Shown piece after piece: positions 1-5,060 of a stretch of DNA of 5,161 bases. The notes below the pieces were generated by a model. The model ran no database searches, was not told where the DNA came from, and saw only the letters and a program-made list of their open reading frames with translations. Both the position numbers and the translations under genes were made by a program. How positions within the stretch are numbered: position 1 is the stretch's first letter; each line of letters begins with the position of its first letter. This stretch comes from Ferroglobus sp. (GTDB lineage: Archaea > Halobacteriota > Archaeoglobi > Archaeoglobales > Archaeoglobaceae): positions 1-5,161 of the forward strand of contig WAQS01000089.1 of assembly GCA_015520115.1 (NCBI GenBank), in the 5' to 3' direction.

Positions 1-1456
1 TGTAGAATCTCAACCTTACAACTTCCCCTCCCGGCTGGTAGACAGCCACTATACCAGGCATGGGATTTAAATTCACTTTTTTCTGGAACTCAGTTTGGCT
101 TTGCCAAGTGGAGGAGCAAACGACGAAAATTCCGCGATAAAAGCCGGTGCCGTAAGTGTGAACGTGTCCGGAGTGAAGCACATCTGGGACTTCGTCAATC
201 ACGAGGTAGTCTTCTTTTTCTGGAGCGATCGGAACTCTCTCCCCGTACATTGGCGAGAGATGTCTCCTTTTCAGAAGTTCAAAGAGTGCCTCTTGAGGCT
301 TGGCGTACTCCAACCTGTTAATCTTCGATATTAAGTCGTCCAAACTCCTTCCGTGGTACATTAGAACTTTAACTCCTCTTACGTCTATCATACTCGGGTT
401 TCCAACGCAAACGACGTTGTTGGAAAACAGGCTTGAGAACTCCTTTGGTAAAGCCGGTTGAGGTTCGGCTTGCCTCACAGCATCGTGGTTTCCGGGGGAG
501 ACGATTATTTTCACGTCTTTCCTTATCATGTCGAAGTATTCGGCAGCGGTTTCGTACTGCTGGTAGATGTCCACGATCTCCAACTCTTTTTCCTGCTCAG
601 GATAAATTCCAACACCGTCTACGACGTCTCCAGCAACGAAAATATATTTAACCTGTTCAGCCAACTCTACAAGCTTTTCATTTCCACTCTCACAGTTTAT
701 CCAGCTAACGAACCTCTCCCACTCCTCTTTGAGGAAAGTTTTGCTGCCGAAGTGAATATCGGAGATAAAAACGATCCTGAAGTTTCTCTTCTTCTTCCCG
801 TTGTTTATCGGGACGTCAGGAAAAACGATTCTGTCAGCGATAATCCTATTTCCGTTTATGGTTCCGGAAACTCCAATAACTTCGTCTCCTATTAGCTCCA
901 TGGCTTCCTCTTTTATTTTTCCGGTAGCGAGAATGCTGACGATTCCGGTTTTATCTTCAAGCTCAATTACCGCCGTGTTCTCGTTAACTTCTCTTACGTC
1001 ATTTACAATTCCGACGACATCAACTTTCTCGGCTCTAAGCTTCCAGAGGGAAGAAATTGGAACGGGATTTACTCTTCCCCTCAAAATCCTCAGAATTTTT
1101 TCGTAACGGGAGTTGAAATAAGCTACGAAGTCCTCTACATCTCCTCTGCAGGTGGATCTGCCGGTAACATCCTTAAGAATTTGAAGTTCTCCGTAGCTCT
1201 TTTCCTCTTTTTTTTCGGTCTCCTTTTTCACAGTTATGGTCTTTAGATACCTCTCTCTGGCTCTTTTTTCAGCTTCCCTTATGTCTTCAGCCGTTATTAT
1301 GAATTTCCCATCGCAGATCCTCTGGAGTTCTTTGAGAAGGTCATCAATACCGATGCTGCAGTTCCTCAGCTCCTCAACTGCCGAGGGATGGAGATTGTAG
1401 CCGTAGACAGCGAATTTCTTAACCAGAAACTTTGTGTCGATAGTTTTAATTACCAT
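1..1456 (-). CDS. polB: DNA polymerase D (PolII) small subunit DP1, 3' end cut by the window edge
   Basis: My minus-strand translation reads 485 codons without a stop from ATG 1456-1454 to the left edge, ending ...VVRLRFY. DP1 is the 3'-5' proofreading exonuclease and accessory subunit of euryarchaeal replicative PolD, partnering the DP2 polymerase subunit. Seen: an N-terminal helical region (about 1-65), a charged Lys/Glu linker (about 72-86), an OB-fold-like stretch (about 140-212) and a calcineurin/Mre11-like phosphoesterase domain from about 226. All expected metal-ligand motifs are present: SDIH (Asp233, His235), GDVVDG (Asp277), GNHD (Asn323, His324), YHGR (His368) and SGHVH (His431, His433), so the exonuclease should be active. 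Family members are close to this length in Archaeoglobus-type genomes, so only a few C-terminal residues are probably missing. The start is supported by a GGTGAG ribosome-binding site. No frameshift. DP2 is not in the window. Confidence 0.97.
   Translation of the reverse strand, partial: MVIKTIDTKFLVKKFAVYGYNLHPSAVEELRNCSIGIDDLLKELQRICDGKFIITAEDIREAEKRARERYLKTITVKKETEKKEEKSYGELQILKDVTGRSTCRGDVEDFVAYFNSRYEKILRILRGRVNPVPISSLWKLRAEKVDVVGIVNDVREVNENTAVIELEDKTGIVSILATGKIKEEAMELIGDEVIGVSGTINGNRIIADRIVFPDVPINNGKKKRNFRIVFISDIHFGSKTFLKEEWERFVSWINCESGNEKLVELAEQVKYIFVAGDVVDGVGIYPEQEKELEIVDIYQQYETAAEYFDMIRKDVKIIVSPGNHDAVRQAEPQPALPKEFSSLFSNNVVCVGNPSMIDVRGVKVLMYHGRSLDDLISKINRLEYAKPQEALFELLKRRHLSPMYGERVPIAPEKEDYLVIDEVPDVLHSGHVHTYGTGFYRGIFVVCSSTWQSQTEFQKKVNLNPMPGIVAVYQPGGEVVRLRFY
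1442..1452 (+). promoter_or_regulatory. Candidate TATA box for the signal peptidase gene
   Basis: The AT-rich AGTTTTAATTA, within the first codons of the divergent DP1 gene, is centred about 29 bp before ATG 1476. That spacing would place the transcript start at or just before the start codon. No good ribosome-binding site precedes ATG 1476, which fits a leaderless or near-leaderless mRNA. The match to an archaeal TATA box is only moderate. Confidence 0.3.
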
Positions 1457-1461
1457 TCGTT

Positions 1462-1467
1462 CTCACC
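1462..1467 (-). promoter_or_regulatory. Ribosome-binding site of the DP1 gene
   Basis: On the minus strand GGTGAG lies five bases before ATG 1456. It matches the GGTGA part of the archaeal anti-Shine-Dalgarno complement (GGAGGTGATC), with the GG nine bases from the start codon. This fixes the DP1 start and implies a leadered mRNA, so the DP1 promoter must lie inside the divergent signal peptidase gene. I could not pick out a convincing TATA box there. Confidence 0.55.
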
Positions 1468-1475
1468 ACGAGCTA

Positions 1476-1970
1476 ATGAATCTGAAAGGGCTAATCAAAG
1501 ATGTAGTCTCAACGTTAATTACTGTTGCGGTTATAGCTGCTGTGGGATATATTTTAACCGGCGCTTGGCCGTTTATGGTGGCTGTTCAGTCTGGAAGCAT
1601 GGAGCCTCACATCCATAAAGGGGATGTGGTAATTCTCGTTGGTAAGGACAGGACTAAGATCGTGACCTACGAGGAGGGAATGAAGATAAACTACAAGAGC
1701 TTCGGCAGCTACGGGGACGTGATAGTTTACTATCCAAACGGAGACACAAGCAGAACTCCCATAATTCACAGAGCTATAAGATGGGTCGAAGCTGGTGAAA
1801 AACTTCCCGGGGGAAGTGTGGCGAAGCACTCCGGCTACATAACAAAAGGAGATGCAAATTCCATGTACGATCAGCCCTTTATCTCTCAGCCAGTAAAACC
1901 GGAGTGGATTATAGGCGTGGCGAAGTTTAGAATTCCGTACATAGGTTACTTCAGACTCATATTCGGCTGA
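1476..1970 (+). CDS. sec11: Type I signal peptidase, archaeal/ER (Sec11) type, family S26B
   Basis: A membrane-anchored protease that removes signal peptides from secreted proteins on the outer face of the cytoplasmic membrane. With the ATG start it is 164 aa. An N-terminal membrane segment (about 9-32) is followed by the box SGSMEP with catalytic Ser41. The motif IIHRAI supplies His98 in place of the bacterial general-base Lys, which is diagnostic of the ER/archaeal type. TKGDANSMYD carries the conserved Asp126 and Asp132. The C-terminus ends IPYIGYFRLIFG with no second membrane helix. A GTG at 1434 would add 14 residues but would run into the divergent DP1 gene, and ATG 1476 starts right before the membrane helix, so I prefer ATG. 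Start codons of this gene and DP1 are 19 bp apart. The 3' end overlaps the convergent DUF504 gene by 14 bp. The function is firm; the exact start is moderately sure. Confidence 0.93.
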   Translation: MNLKGLIKDVVSTLITVAVIAAVGYILTGAWPFMVAVQSGSMEPHIHKGDVVILVGKDRTKIVTYEEGMKINYKSFGSYGDVIVYYPNGDTSRTPIIHRAIRWVEAGEKLPGGSVAKHSGYITKGDANSMYDQPFISQPVKPEWIIGVAKFRIPYIGYFRLIFG

Positions 1971-2211
1971 GATCGACTTTTTCTCCCTTTCTCCATATCA
2001 CTTTCCCTTCGTATTTTATTTCAAGAATTCTGTGATAGGGTATTGGGACGTGAGCAAAAACGAATTTGTGTCCAACTTCCTCGATTTCATCTCCTCTAAT
2101 AGACGAAACACCTTCTGGGCGGTCGATGAATTTAATCTCAAGCTTTCTTCTGTCAAGTTCGGGATGCCATATGACCTTGTTTATCAAGTCTCTTAAGCTA
2201 TATTTCTTCAT
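1957..2211 (-). CDS. UPF0248 / DUF504 protein (MJ1316 RNA cyclic-group end recognition domain)
   Basis: A basic 84-aa single-domain protein. It starts MKKYSLRDLINKVIWHP, typical of the family (a 'LRDLxNKxxWHP' opening), and holds the signature VPIPYHRILEIKYEGKVIW at about 55-73, including the invariant Pro-x-His-Arg-Ile. Family knowledge: this domain is predicted from comparative genomics to bind RNA ends carrying cyclic phosphates and is found fused to 2H phosphoesterases in eukaryotes. No activity is established for the stand-alone archaeal form. ATG 2211 is supported by GGAG at 2222-2225, ten bases upstream, inside the preceding gene. A TTG at 2229 would extend it by six residues but has no support. 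It overlaps the upstream regulator gene by 14 bp, so the two are very probably co-transcribed and translationally coupled. Its stop is inside the convergent signal peptidase gene. Confidence 0.85.
   Translation of the reverse strand: MKKYSLRDLINKVIWHPELDRRKLEIKFIDRPEGVSSIRGDEIEEVGHKFVFAHVPIPYHRILEIKYEGKVIWRKGEKVDLSRI
1978..1982 (+). terminator. Possible oligo-T terminator after the signal peptidase gene
   Basis: A run of five T lies eight bases after the TGA stop, followed by a T/C-rich stretch. Archaeal RNA polymerase can terminate at oligo-T tracts without a hairpin. The tract lies inside the 3' end of the convergent DUF504 gene, where it encodes Lys/Glu codons, so it may be fortuitous. 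Confidence 0.22.
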
Positions 2212-2710
2212 CCTTCGCAATCTCCACAAGCTGCCCTTTTAGATTTAGCTTAAGGGATTTTTTGGCAACGGCTCTGATGAAAACGGGATCGAGACCAGTT
2301 TCTTTACTTATGTGTTGAATCGACATCCTCCCGGCTCTAATCTGCTCGATTATTATGTCAACGTAGTCCTCAAACTCGTCGTCGCTCATGAAAATTACGT
2401 CGAGCACTGTGTTGAAGTCCTTGAGGGAGCAGTAAAAGTTCGCGCTTAAATGGGTAAAGCTCACGTGATATTCTTTTTCCGGCTTGCTTTTTGGATCTTC
2501 CGGCATTCTCCACTTAGATCCGAGCATACCGGCTTTCTTTAAAATTTTTAGGGCTTCCTCCACGTTTCCTCCAACTTCCGCTTTGAGCTCGTCTATAGTC
2601 TTCCAGCCGTCAAGTAGAATTTCGTAAACTCTTCTGTAATTTTCTGACGAGAACAGCTGTAAGATCGGAATGAACTCTATTACGTCGTTGATCAGCTTTG
2701 CTCTTCTCAC
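2198..2710 (-). CDS. ArsR-like winged-helix transcriptional regulator with a second C-terminal HTH
   Basis: About 170 aa and cytoplasmic. Residues 18-95 form a winged helix of ArsR type: helix around LFSSENYRRVYEILLDG, recognition region WKTIDELKAEVGGNVEEALKILKKAGML, and a basic, Pro-rich wing (about 68-88) leading to YHVSFTHLSANFY. An acidic helical linker (107-125) leads to a second HTH, MSIQHISKETGLDPVFIRAVAKKSLKL (about 129-155). There is no cluster of Cys or His suggesting a metal sensor; the only Cys is Cys94. I chose GTG 2710 because AAGGTGAT (2715-2722) sits at ideal spacing for it; GTG 2719 and ATG 2716 in the same frame would overlap that site. It leads an operon with the DUF504 gene and is divergent from the four-Cys protein gene, so it may control itself and its neighbour. 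The ligand and regulon are unknown. The HTH assignment is from pattern, not a search. Confidence 0.8.
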   Translation of the reverse strand: MRRAKLINDVIEFIPILQLFSSENYRRVYEILLDGWKTIDELKAEVGGNVEEALKILKKAGMLGSKWRMPEDPKSKPEKEYHVSFTHLSANFYCSLKDFNTVLDVIFMSDDEFEDYVDIIIEQIRAGRMSIQHISKETGLDPVFIRAVAKKSLKLNLKGQLVEIAKDEEI

Positions 2711-2714
2711 CGGC

Positions 2715-2722
2715 ATCACCTT
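2715..2722 (-). promoter_or_regulatory. Ribosome-binding site deciding the start of the HTH regulator
   Basis: AAGGTGAT on the minus strand matches seven consecutive bases of the archaeal anti-Shine-Dalgarno complement and lies four bases before GTG 2710. The upstream in-frame GTG 2719 and ATG 2716 are inside the motif itself, so translation from 2710 is favoured. Confidence 0.5.
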
Positions 2723-2751
2723 AAAAACTTATGTTCAAATTTTCTCTCTTG

Positions 2752-2762
2752 CGATATAAAAC
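2752..2762 (-). promoter_or_regulatory. TATA box for the HTH regulator / DUF504 operon
   Basis: The minus strand reads GTTTTATATCG, a strong archaeal TATA match centred near 2756. Transcription would begin around 2730, giving a leader of about 20 bases that holds the AAGGTGAT ribosome-binding site. Position and motif agree well; no start site is proven. Confidence 0.55.
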
Positions 2763-2773
2763 TCTATCTGGGG

Positions 2774-2785
2774 GATAAATTTTAC
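2774..2785 (+). promoter_or_regulatory. TATA box for the four-cysteine protein gene
   Basis: GATAAATTTTAC is centred about 30 bp before ATG 2809, so the transcript would begin only a few bases before the start codon. No ribosome-binding site precedes the ATG (the preceding bases are ACTACATTT), which fits leaderless translation. A GGAGG at 2814-2818 lies inside the gene (codons 2-4) and cannot serve this start. Confidence 0.45.
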
Positions 2786-2808
2786 ATCTCAAGAGTGTAA
2801 CTACATTT

Positions 2809-3153
2809 ATGAAGGAGGTTAAGCTTTACACTGCTGAAGACATGGAAAAAGAGCTTGAGGAAGGTCACGATGATATTGAGGTTGCCTTAAAAAAGTGGAA
2901 GTCCATTTTAGAAGCCCTTGAAGCAATTGAAGAAGTTTCAATCCAGATAACGTCCTTCTGCCTCAAATACCAGAAGTTTGGTTGTAAAAACTGCCCCATA
3001 ACGAAGTTCGACTATCCGTGTGGACACCCCTATGCGACGTTTACGATATTCTATCAGGATTTAAGGAAGCTCAGAATGGTTGCTGAGAGGCTTTATGCAG
3101 TTCTTTTAGCGATAGATAGGGAAGATAAAGAGAGCAGAAAGCACTACGTCTGA
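2809..3153 (+). CDS. Uncharacterised 114-aa four-cysteine helical protein
   Basis: I do not recognise a named family. The 114-aa protein is soluble, with no signal peptide or membrane segment. An acidic N-terminal half (about 10-48, rich in Glu/Lys, probably helical) leads to a compact cysteine centre with the pattern C51-x7-C59-x2-C62-x8-C71 plus His73 (CKNCP and YPCGHP). A second long helix follows (about 79-104, DLRKLRMVAERLYAVLL). The CxxC and the outer cysteines could bind zinc or an iron-sulfur cluster; this is inference from spacing only. ATG 2809 is used because it fits the TATA spacing for a leaderless transcript; Met12 is the only nearby alternative. It is transcribed away from the HTH regulator across a 98-bp region. 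HtpX follows 36 bp downstream and has its own candidate TATA box. Codon use matches its neighbours, so it is very likely a real gene. Confidence 0.82.
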   Translation: MKEVKLYTAEDMEKELEEGHDDIEVALKKWKSILEALEAIEEVSIQITSFCLKYQKFGCKNCPITKFDYPCGHPYATFTIFYQDLRKLRMVAERLYAVLLAIDREDKESRKHYV

Positions 3154-3158
3154 GAAAG

Positions 3159-3167
3159 CTTTTTATT
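3159..3167 (+). promoter_or_regulatory. Candidate TATA box for htpX
   Basis: CTTTTTATT in the 36-bp gap after the four-cysteine gene is centred about 27 bp before ATG 3190, placing the transcript start at the start codon. No ribosome-binding site precedes ATG 3190 (upstream bases are ATAATAAAAC), consistent with a leaderless htpX mRNA. The T run could also act as a terminator for the upstream gene. Confidence 0.4.
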
Positions 3168-3189
3168 CAGACGATGTAGATAATAAAAC

Positions 3190-4188
3190 ATGCTCCTGAT
3201 ATTCGATCCCCTCTACATAATGCTTGGAGTGCTCGGATACTTCATAATGTTCCTATTAGCCAGCACAGTAGCTCCTAAGATAGCCGGGAGGTTTGCTGGG
3301 AGGTTTTCCCTCTACACTTCGATGGCTATACTTGGGGTGATGATTCTTGGCATCTCGACTCTGATAATCTACTTAGTCCTAAGCTTCGCCGGCTACTACT
3401 TCAGCCTTCTGGGAATAGTTATCTTCGTTTTGATGGTAAACCTGCTGATGTATCTTGCGTCTCCTTACATAATAAACATGAGCTACTCAGCAAAACCAAG
3501 CCCGGAGTTGCAGAGGGTTGTCGATACCGTCGCAAATAGGCTTGGAGTAAAGCCTCCCAAGGCTGTAATCGTGAGGGGGCCGCCGAACGCTTTCGCCTAC
3601 GGGAACTTCTTAACGGGGAAGTTCGTGGCTGTAACTGATTCGATGCTCAAAATGCTCTCGAAGGAGGAGCTTGAGGCTGTTATAGGTCACGAAATTGGAC
3701 ATCACAAGCACAGGGACAACGCTGTGATGCTTCTCTTTGGTTTGCTTCCGTCGATAATCTTCTACCTCGGCTACATGTTAATACACTCATCGCTGAGCGA
3801 GAGAAGGAATCAACTCGCTCTGCTTGGATTCGCAGCGGTAATAGCTTCCTTCTTAGTTCAGATATTGGTTCTGGCTTTCAGCAGGCTCAGAGAGTATTAC
3901 GCGGACTTCGAGGGTGCTCTTGCAGCTGGAAAGAGAAGCATGCAGTACGCTTTAGCGAAAATTCACGCCTTCTACCACCGCTATCCGGATTACCATGAGA
4001 TGATCGCATCGGACAAATTCAGAACGCTGTTCATCTACGCTTTCGTTCAGGCTGTAGCTTCTCCGTACGTTGCTTACATCGACGTGGAAAGTATAAAGAG
4101 AGCGAAGGTAAATCCAGTCGAGGAGTTCTTGTCAACTCACCCGCCGATTCCCAAGAGGCTTAGATTCCTTGATTCTCTCCCCCTTTAA
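3190..4188 (+). CDS. htpX: HtpX-type membrane zinc metalloprotease, peptidase family M48
   Basis: A 332-aa integral membrane protease with a cytosolic active site, of the family that degrades misfolded membrane proteins. Three N-terminal hydrophobic segments (about 6-26, 43-67, 70-95) precede the catalytic domain. The zinc motif HEIGHH gives ligands His167 and His171 and catalytic Glu168. Glu235 in SRLREYYADF is the expected third ligand (family pattern ExxAD-like, here EYYAD). Two more hydrophobic segments (about 178-199 and 208-230) lie between them, as in HtpX. The C-terminal STHPPIPKRLRFL (315-327) is the usual M48 closing motif. Length is usual for archaeal HtpX. ATG 3190 is preferred from TATA spacing; Met11 is possible but would cut into the first membrane segment. 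It is head-to-tail with the four-Cys gene and its stop overlaps that of the convergent UPF0173 gene. All key residues are intact. Confidence 0.95.
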   Translation: MLLIFDPLYIMLGVLGYFIMFLLASTVAPKIAGRFAGRFSLYTSMAILGVMILGISTLIIYLVLSFAGYYFSLLGIVIFVLMVNLLMYLASPYIINMSYSAKPSPELQRVVDTVANRLGVKPPKAVIVRGPPNAFAYGNFLTGKFVAVTDSMLKMLSKEELEAVIGHEIGHHKHRDNAVMLLFGLLPSIIFYLGYMLIHSSLSERRNQLALLGFAAVIASFLVQILVLAFSRLREYYADFEGALAAGKRSMQYALAKIHAFYHRYPDYHEMIASDKFRTLFIYAFVQAVASPYVAYIDVESIKRAKVNPVEEFLSTHPPIPKRLRFLDSLPL

Positions 4189-4814
4189 CCCCACTTTAGA
4201 ACCCAGATCTCTTGCTTTTCCGGAATCTTCACTTCGACTTCGCTGACATTAAATTTTTTCACGTTTTCCTTTCCTTTCAGAAATACGTCTACCGGCTTGA
4301 TGGGGAAATCTATAACCTCGGTCTTGTAGTGCATAGGCACGACGACTTTCGGAGAGAGGATTTTCACGACCTCTTCAGCCTCCTCCGGCTCGATGGTGAA
4401 GTACCCTCCAACGGGAATCATCAAAACGTCAACTTCTCCTATCTCCTTCGCCTCACCCTCCTCGATAACGTGTCCTAAATCTCCGAGATGACAGAACTTT
4501 ATCCCGTCAAGCTCTATTTTGAAAATTATGTTCTTTCCCCTCTGCGCCCCTCTCGCTTTGTCGTGATAAGTCTCAACTCCTTTTATCTTCACCCCGTTCA
4601 CTTCGAACTCCCCAGCTTCGTCGATGACCTTCGGGTTACCCCTTATAACCTCAACCTTATTGTGGTCGAAGTGGTCGTGACTTACGGTTACTATATCAGC
4701 TTCCACGTTTGGCGTTGGATAACCAACGTCTTTCTGGTGGAAGGGATCTGTAACAACGACCTTGCTCCCCTTTATTGCGAAGCAAGCGTGTCCAAACCAA
4801 CGGAGCGATACCAT
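4185..4814 (-). CDS. UPF0173 metal-dependent hydrolase, metallo-beta-lactamase fold
   Basis: A 209-aa cytoplasmic protein of the short MBL-fold UPF0173 family, found widely in archaea and bacteria (relatives include YtkL and UlaG-like proteins); the physiological substrate is not known. It opens with WFGHACFAIKG, typical of the family. Metal ligands are all visible: the HxHxDH motif as His46-Asp47-His48-Phe-Asp50-His51, His84 (ETYHD), His109 and Asp112 (CHLGDLGH), and His162 (VVPMHYKT). Length is close to the family's usual 210-230 aa. ATG 4814 directly precedes the conserved N-terminus. A TATA-like CTTATAACG about 26 bp upstream suggests leaderless transcription, although GAGGAT eight bases before the start could assist. 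It is convergent with htpX, with a 4-base overlap, and is preceded by 246 bp of non-coding sequence, so it is probably monocistronic. Confidence 0.93.
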   Translation of the reverse strand: MVSLRWFGHACFAIKGSKVVVTDPFHQKDVGYPTPNVEADIVTVSHDHFDHNKVEVIRGNPKVIDEAGEFEVNGVKIKGVETYHDKARGAQRGKNIIFKIELDGIKFCHLGDLGHVIEEGEAKEIGEVDVLMIPVGGYFTIEPEEAEEVVKILSPKVVVPMHYKTEVIDFPIKPVDVFLKGKENVKKFNVSEVEVKIPEKQEIWVLKWG

Positions 4815-4834
4815 GTAAAATAATCCTCATTAAT

Positions 4835-4843
4835 CGTTATAAG
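4835..4843 (-). promoter_or_regulatory. TATA box (with purine-rich BRE-like flank) for the UPF0173 gene
   Basis: The minus strand reads GGGAAAACTTATAACG: an A-rich BRE-like flank followed by CTTATAACG, centred about 26 bp before ATG 4814. This places the transcript start at or next to the ATG. The BRE-like GAAAACTT is also the edge of the diverged direct repeat noted in this intergenic region. Confidence 0.45.
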
Positions 4844-4871
4844 TTTTCCCTTTGGAGTACTCTCGTTTCGA
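4841..4871. repeat. Diverged intergenic direct repeat, copy 1
   Basis: Plus strand: AAGTTTTC (4841-4848), ten unmatched bases, ACTCTCGT (4859-4866), then TTCGA (4867-4871). Copy 2 at 4983-5012 has the same three blocks in the same order with an eight-base gap and one extra A. A partial third match, AAGTTTTCC at 4919-4927 followed by TTCGAA at 4938-4943, lacks the middle block. The role is unknown. Copy 1 abuts the UPF0173 TATA box, so it could be an upstream promoter element or the trace of a local duplication. Confidence 0.45.
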
Positions 4872-4982
4872 TTGGACACTTCAGAGATGATGGTTATAAA
4901 GGAGGATGTCACTTGGGGAAGTTTTCCTTGAGGATTTTTCGAATGTGAACAACTACCGTTGCGGAGGATTCTGACTTCGAAA

Positions 4983-5012
4983 AAGTTTTCAGCTTACAAC
5001 TCTCGTATTCGA
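4983..5012. repeat. Diverged intergenic direct repeat, copy 2
   Basis: Plus strand: AAGTTTTC (4983-4990), eight unmatched bases, ACTCTCGT (4999-5006), A, then TTCGA (5008-5012), colinear with copy 1, which begins 142 bp earlier. No TATA box flanks this copy: the position equivalent to the UPF0173 TATA reads CTTTTTCGA on the minus strand. The rest of the 246-bp intergenic region (4815-5060) shows no tRNA, hairpin or recognisable gene. Confidence 0.45.
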
Positions 5013-5047
5013 AACCCAAATGGAGAGACATTGATGATACTTTTTAC

Positions 5048-5053
5048 AAAAAA
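5048..5053 (-). terminator. Oligo-T terminator after the DUF4870-like gene
   Basis: On the minus strand six consecutive T occur seven bases after the TAA stop, in AT-rich sequence (ATTCTATTTTTTG). This is the expected form of an archaeal intrinsic U-tract terminator and is followed by more than 200 bp of non-coding DNA. Confidence 0.45.
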
Positions 5054-5060
5054 TAGAATT

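Noticed and set aside
458..895. 145-aa plus-strand ORF, with 433-651 and 801-1106 in other plus-strand frames
   Set aside because: All lie antisense to the DP1 coding sequence, which carries every expected phosphoesterase motif in its own frame. The plus-strand translations are low-complexity and have no start signals.
1388..1618. 76-aa plus-strand ORF
   Set aside because: Overlaps the 5' ends of both DP1 and the signal peptidase in another frame; both flanking genes have family motifs and this one has none.
1554..1829. 91-aa minus-strand ORF
   Set aside because: Antisense to the catalytic region of the signal peptidase, including Ser41 and His98; no motif of its own.
4488..4823. 111-aa plus-strand ORF, and 4212-4478
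   Set aside because: Antisense to the UPF0173 gene, whose HxHxDH and other metal motifs are intact on the minus strand.
4898..4974. Strong AAAGGAGG at 4898-4905 suggesting a plus-strand small gene
   Set aside because: ATG 4906 is directly adjacent to the motif, too close for use, and gives only 22 codons; TTG 4913 at good spacing gives 11 codons before a stop. Probably chance.
4886..5037. Possible C/D-box guide RNA: TGATGA-like sequences at 4887 and 5032, CTGA at 4971
   Set aside because: The boxes are in the wrong order or too far apart (about 85 nt), no internal D'/C' pair is present, and the flanks do not form a terminal stem.
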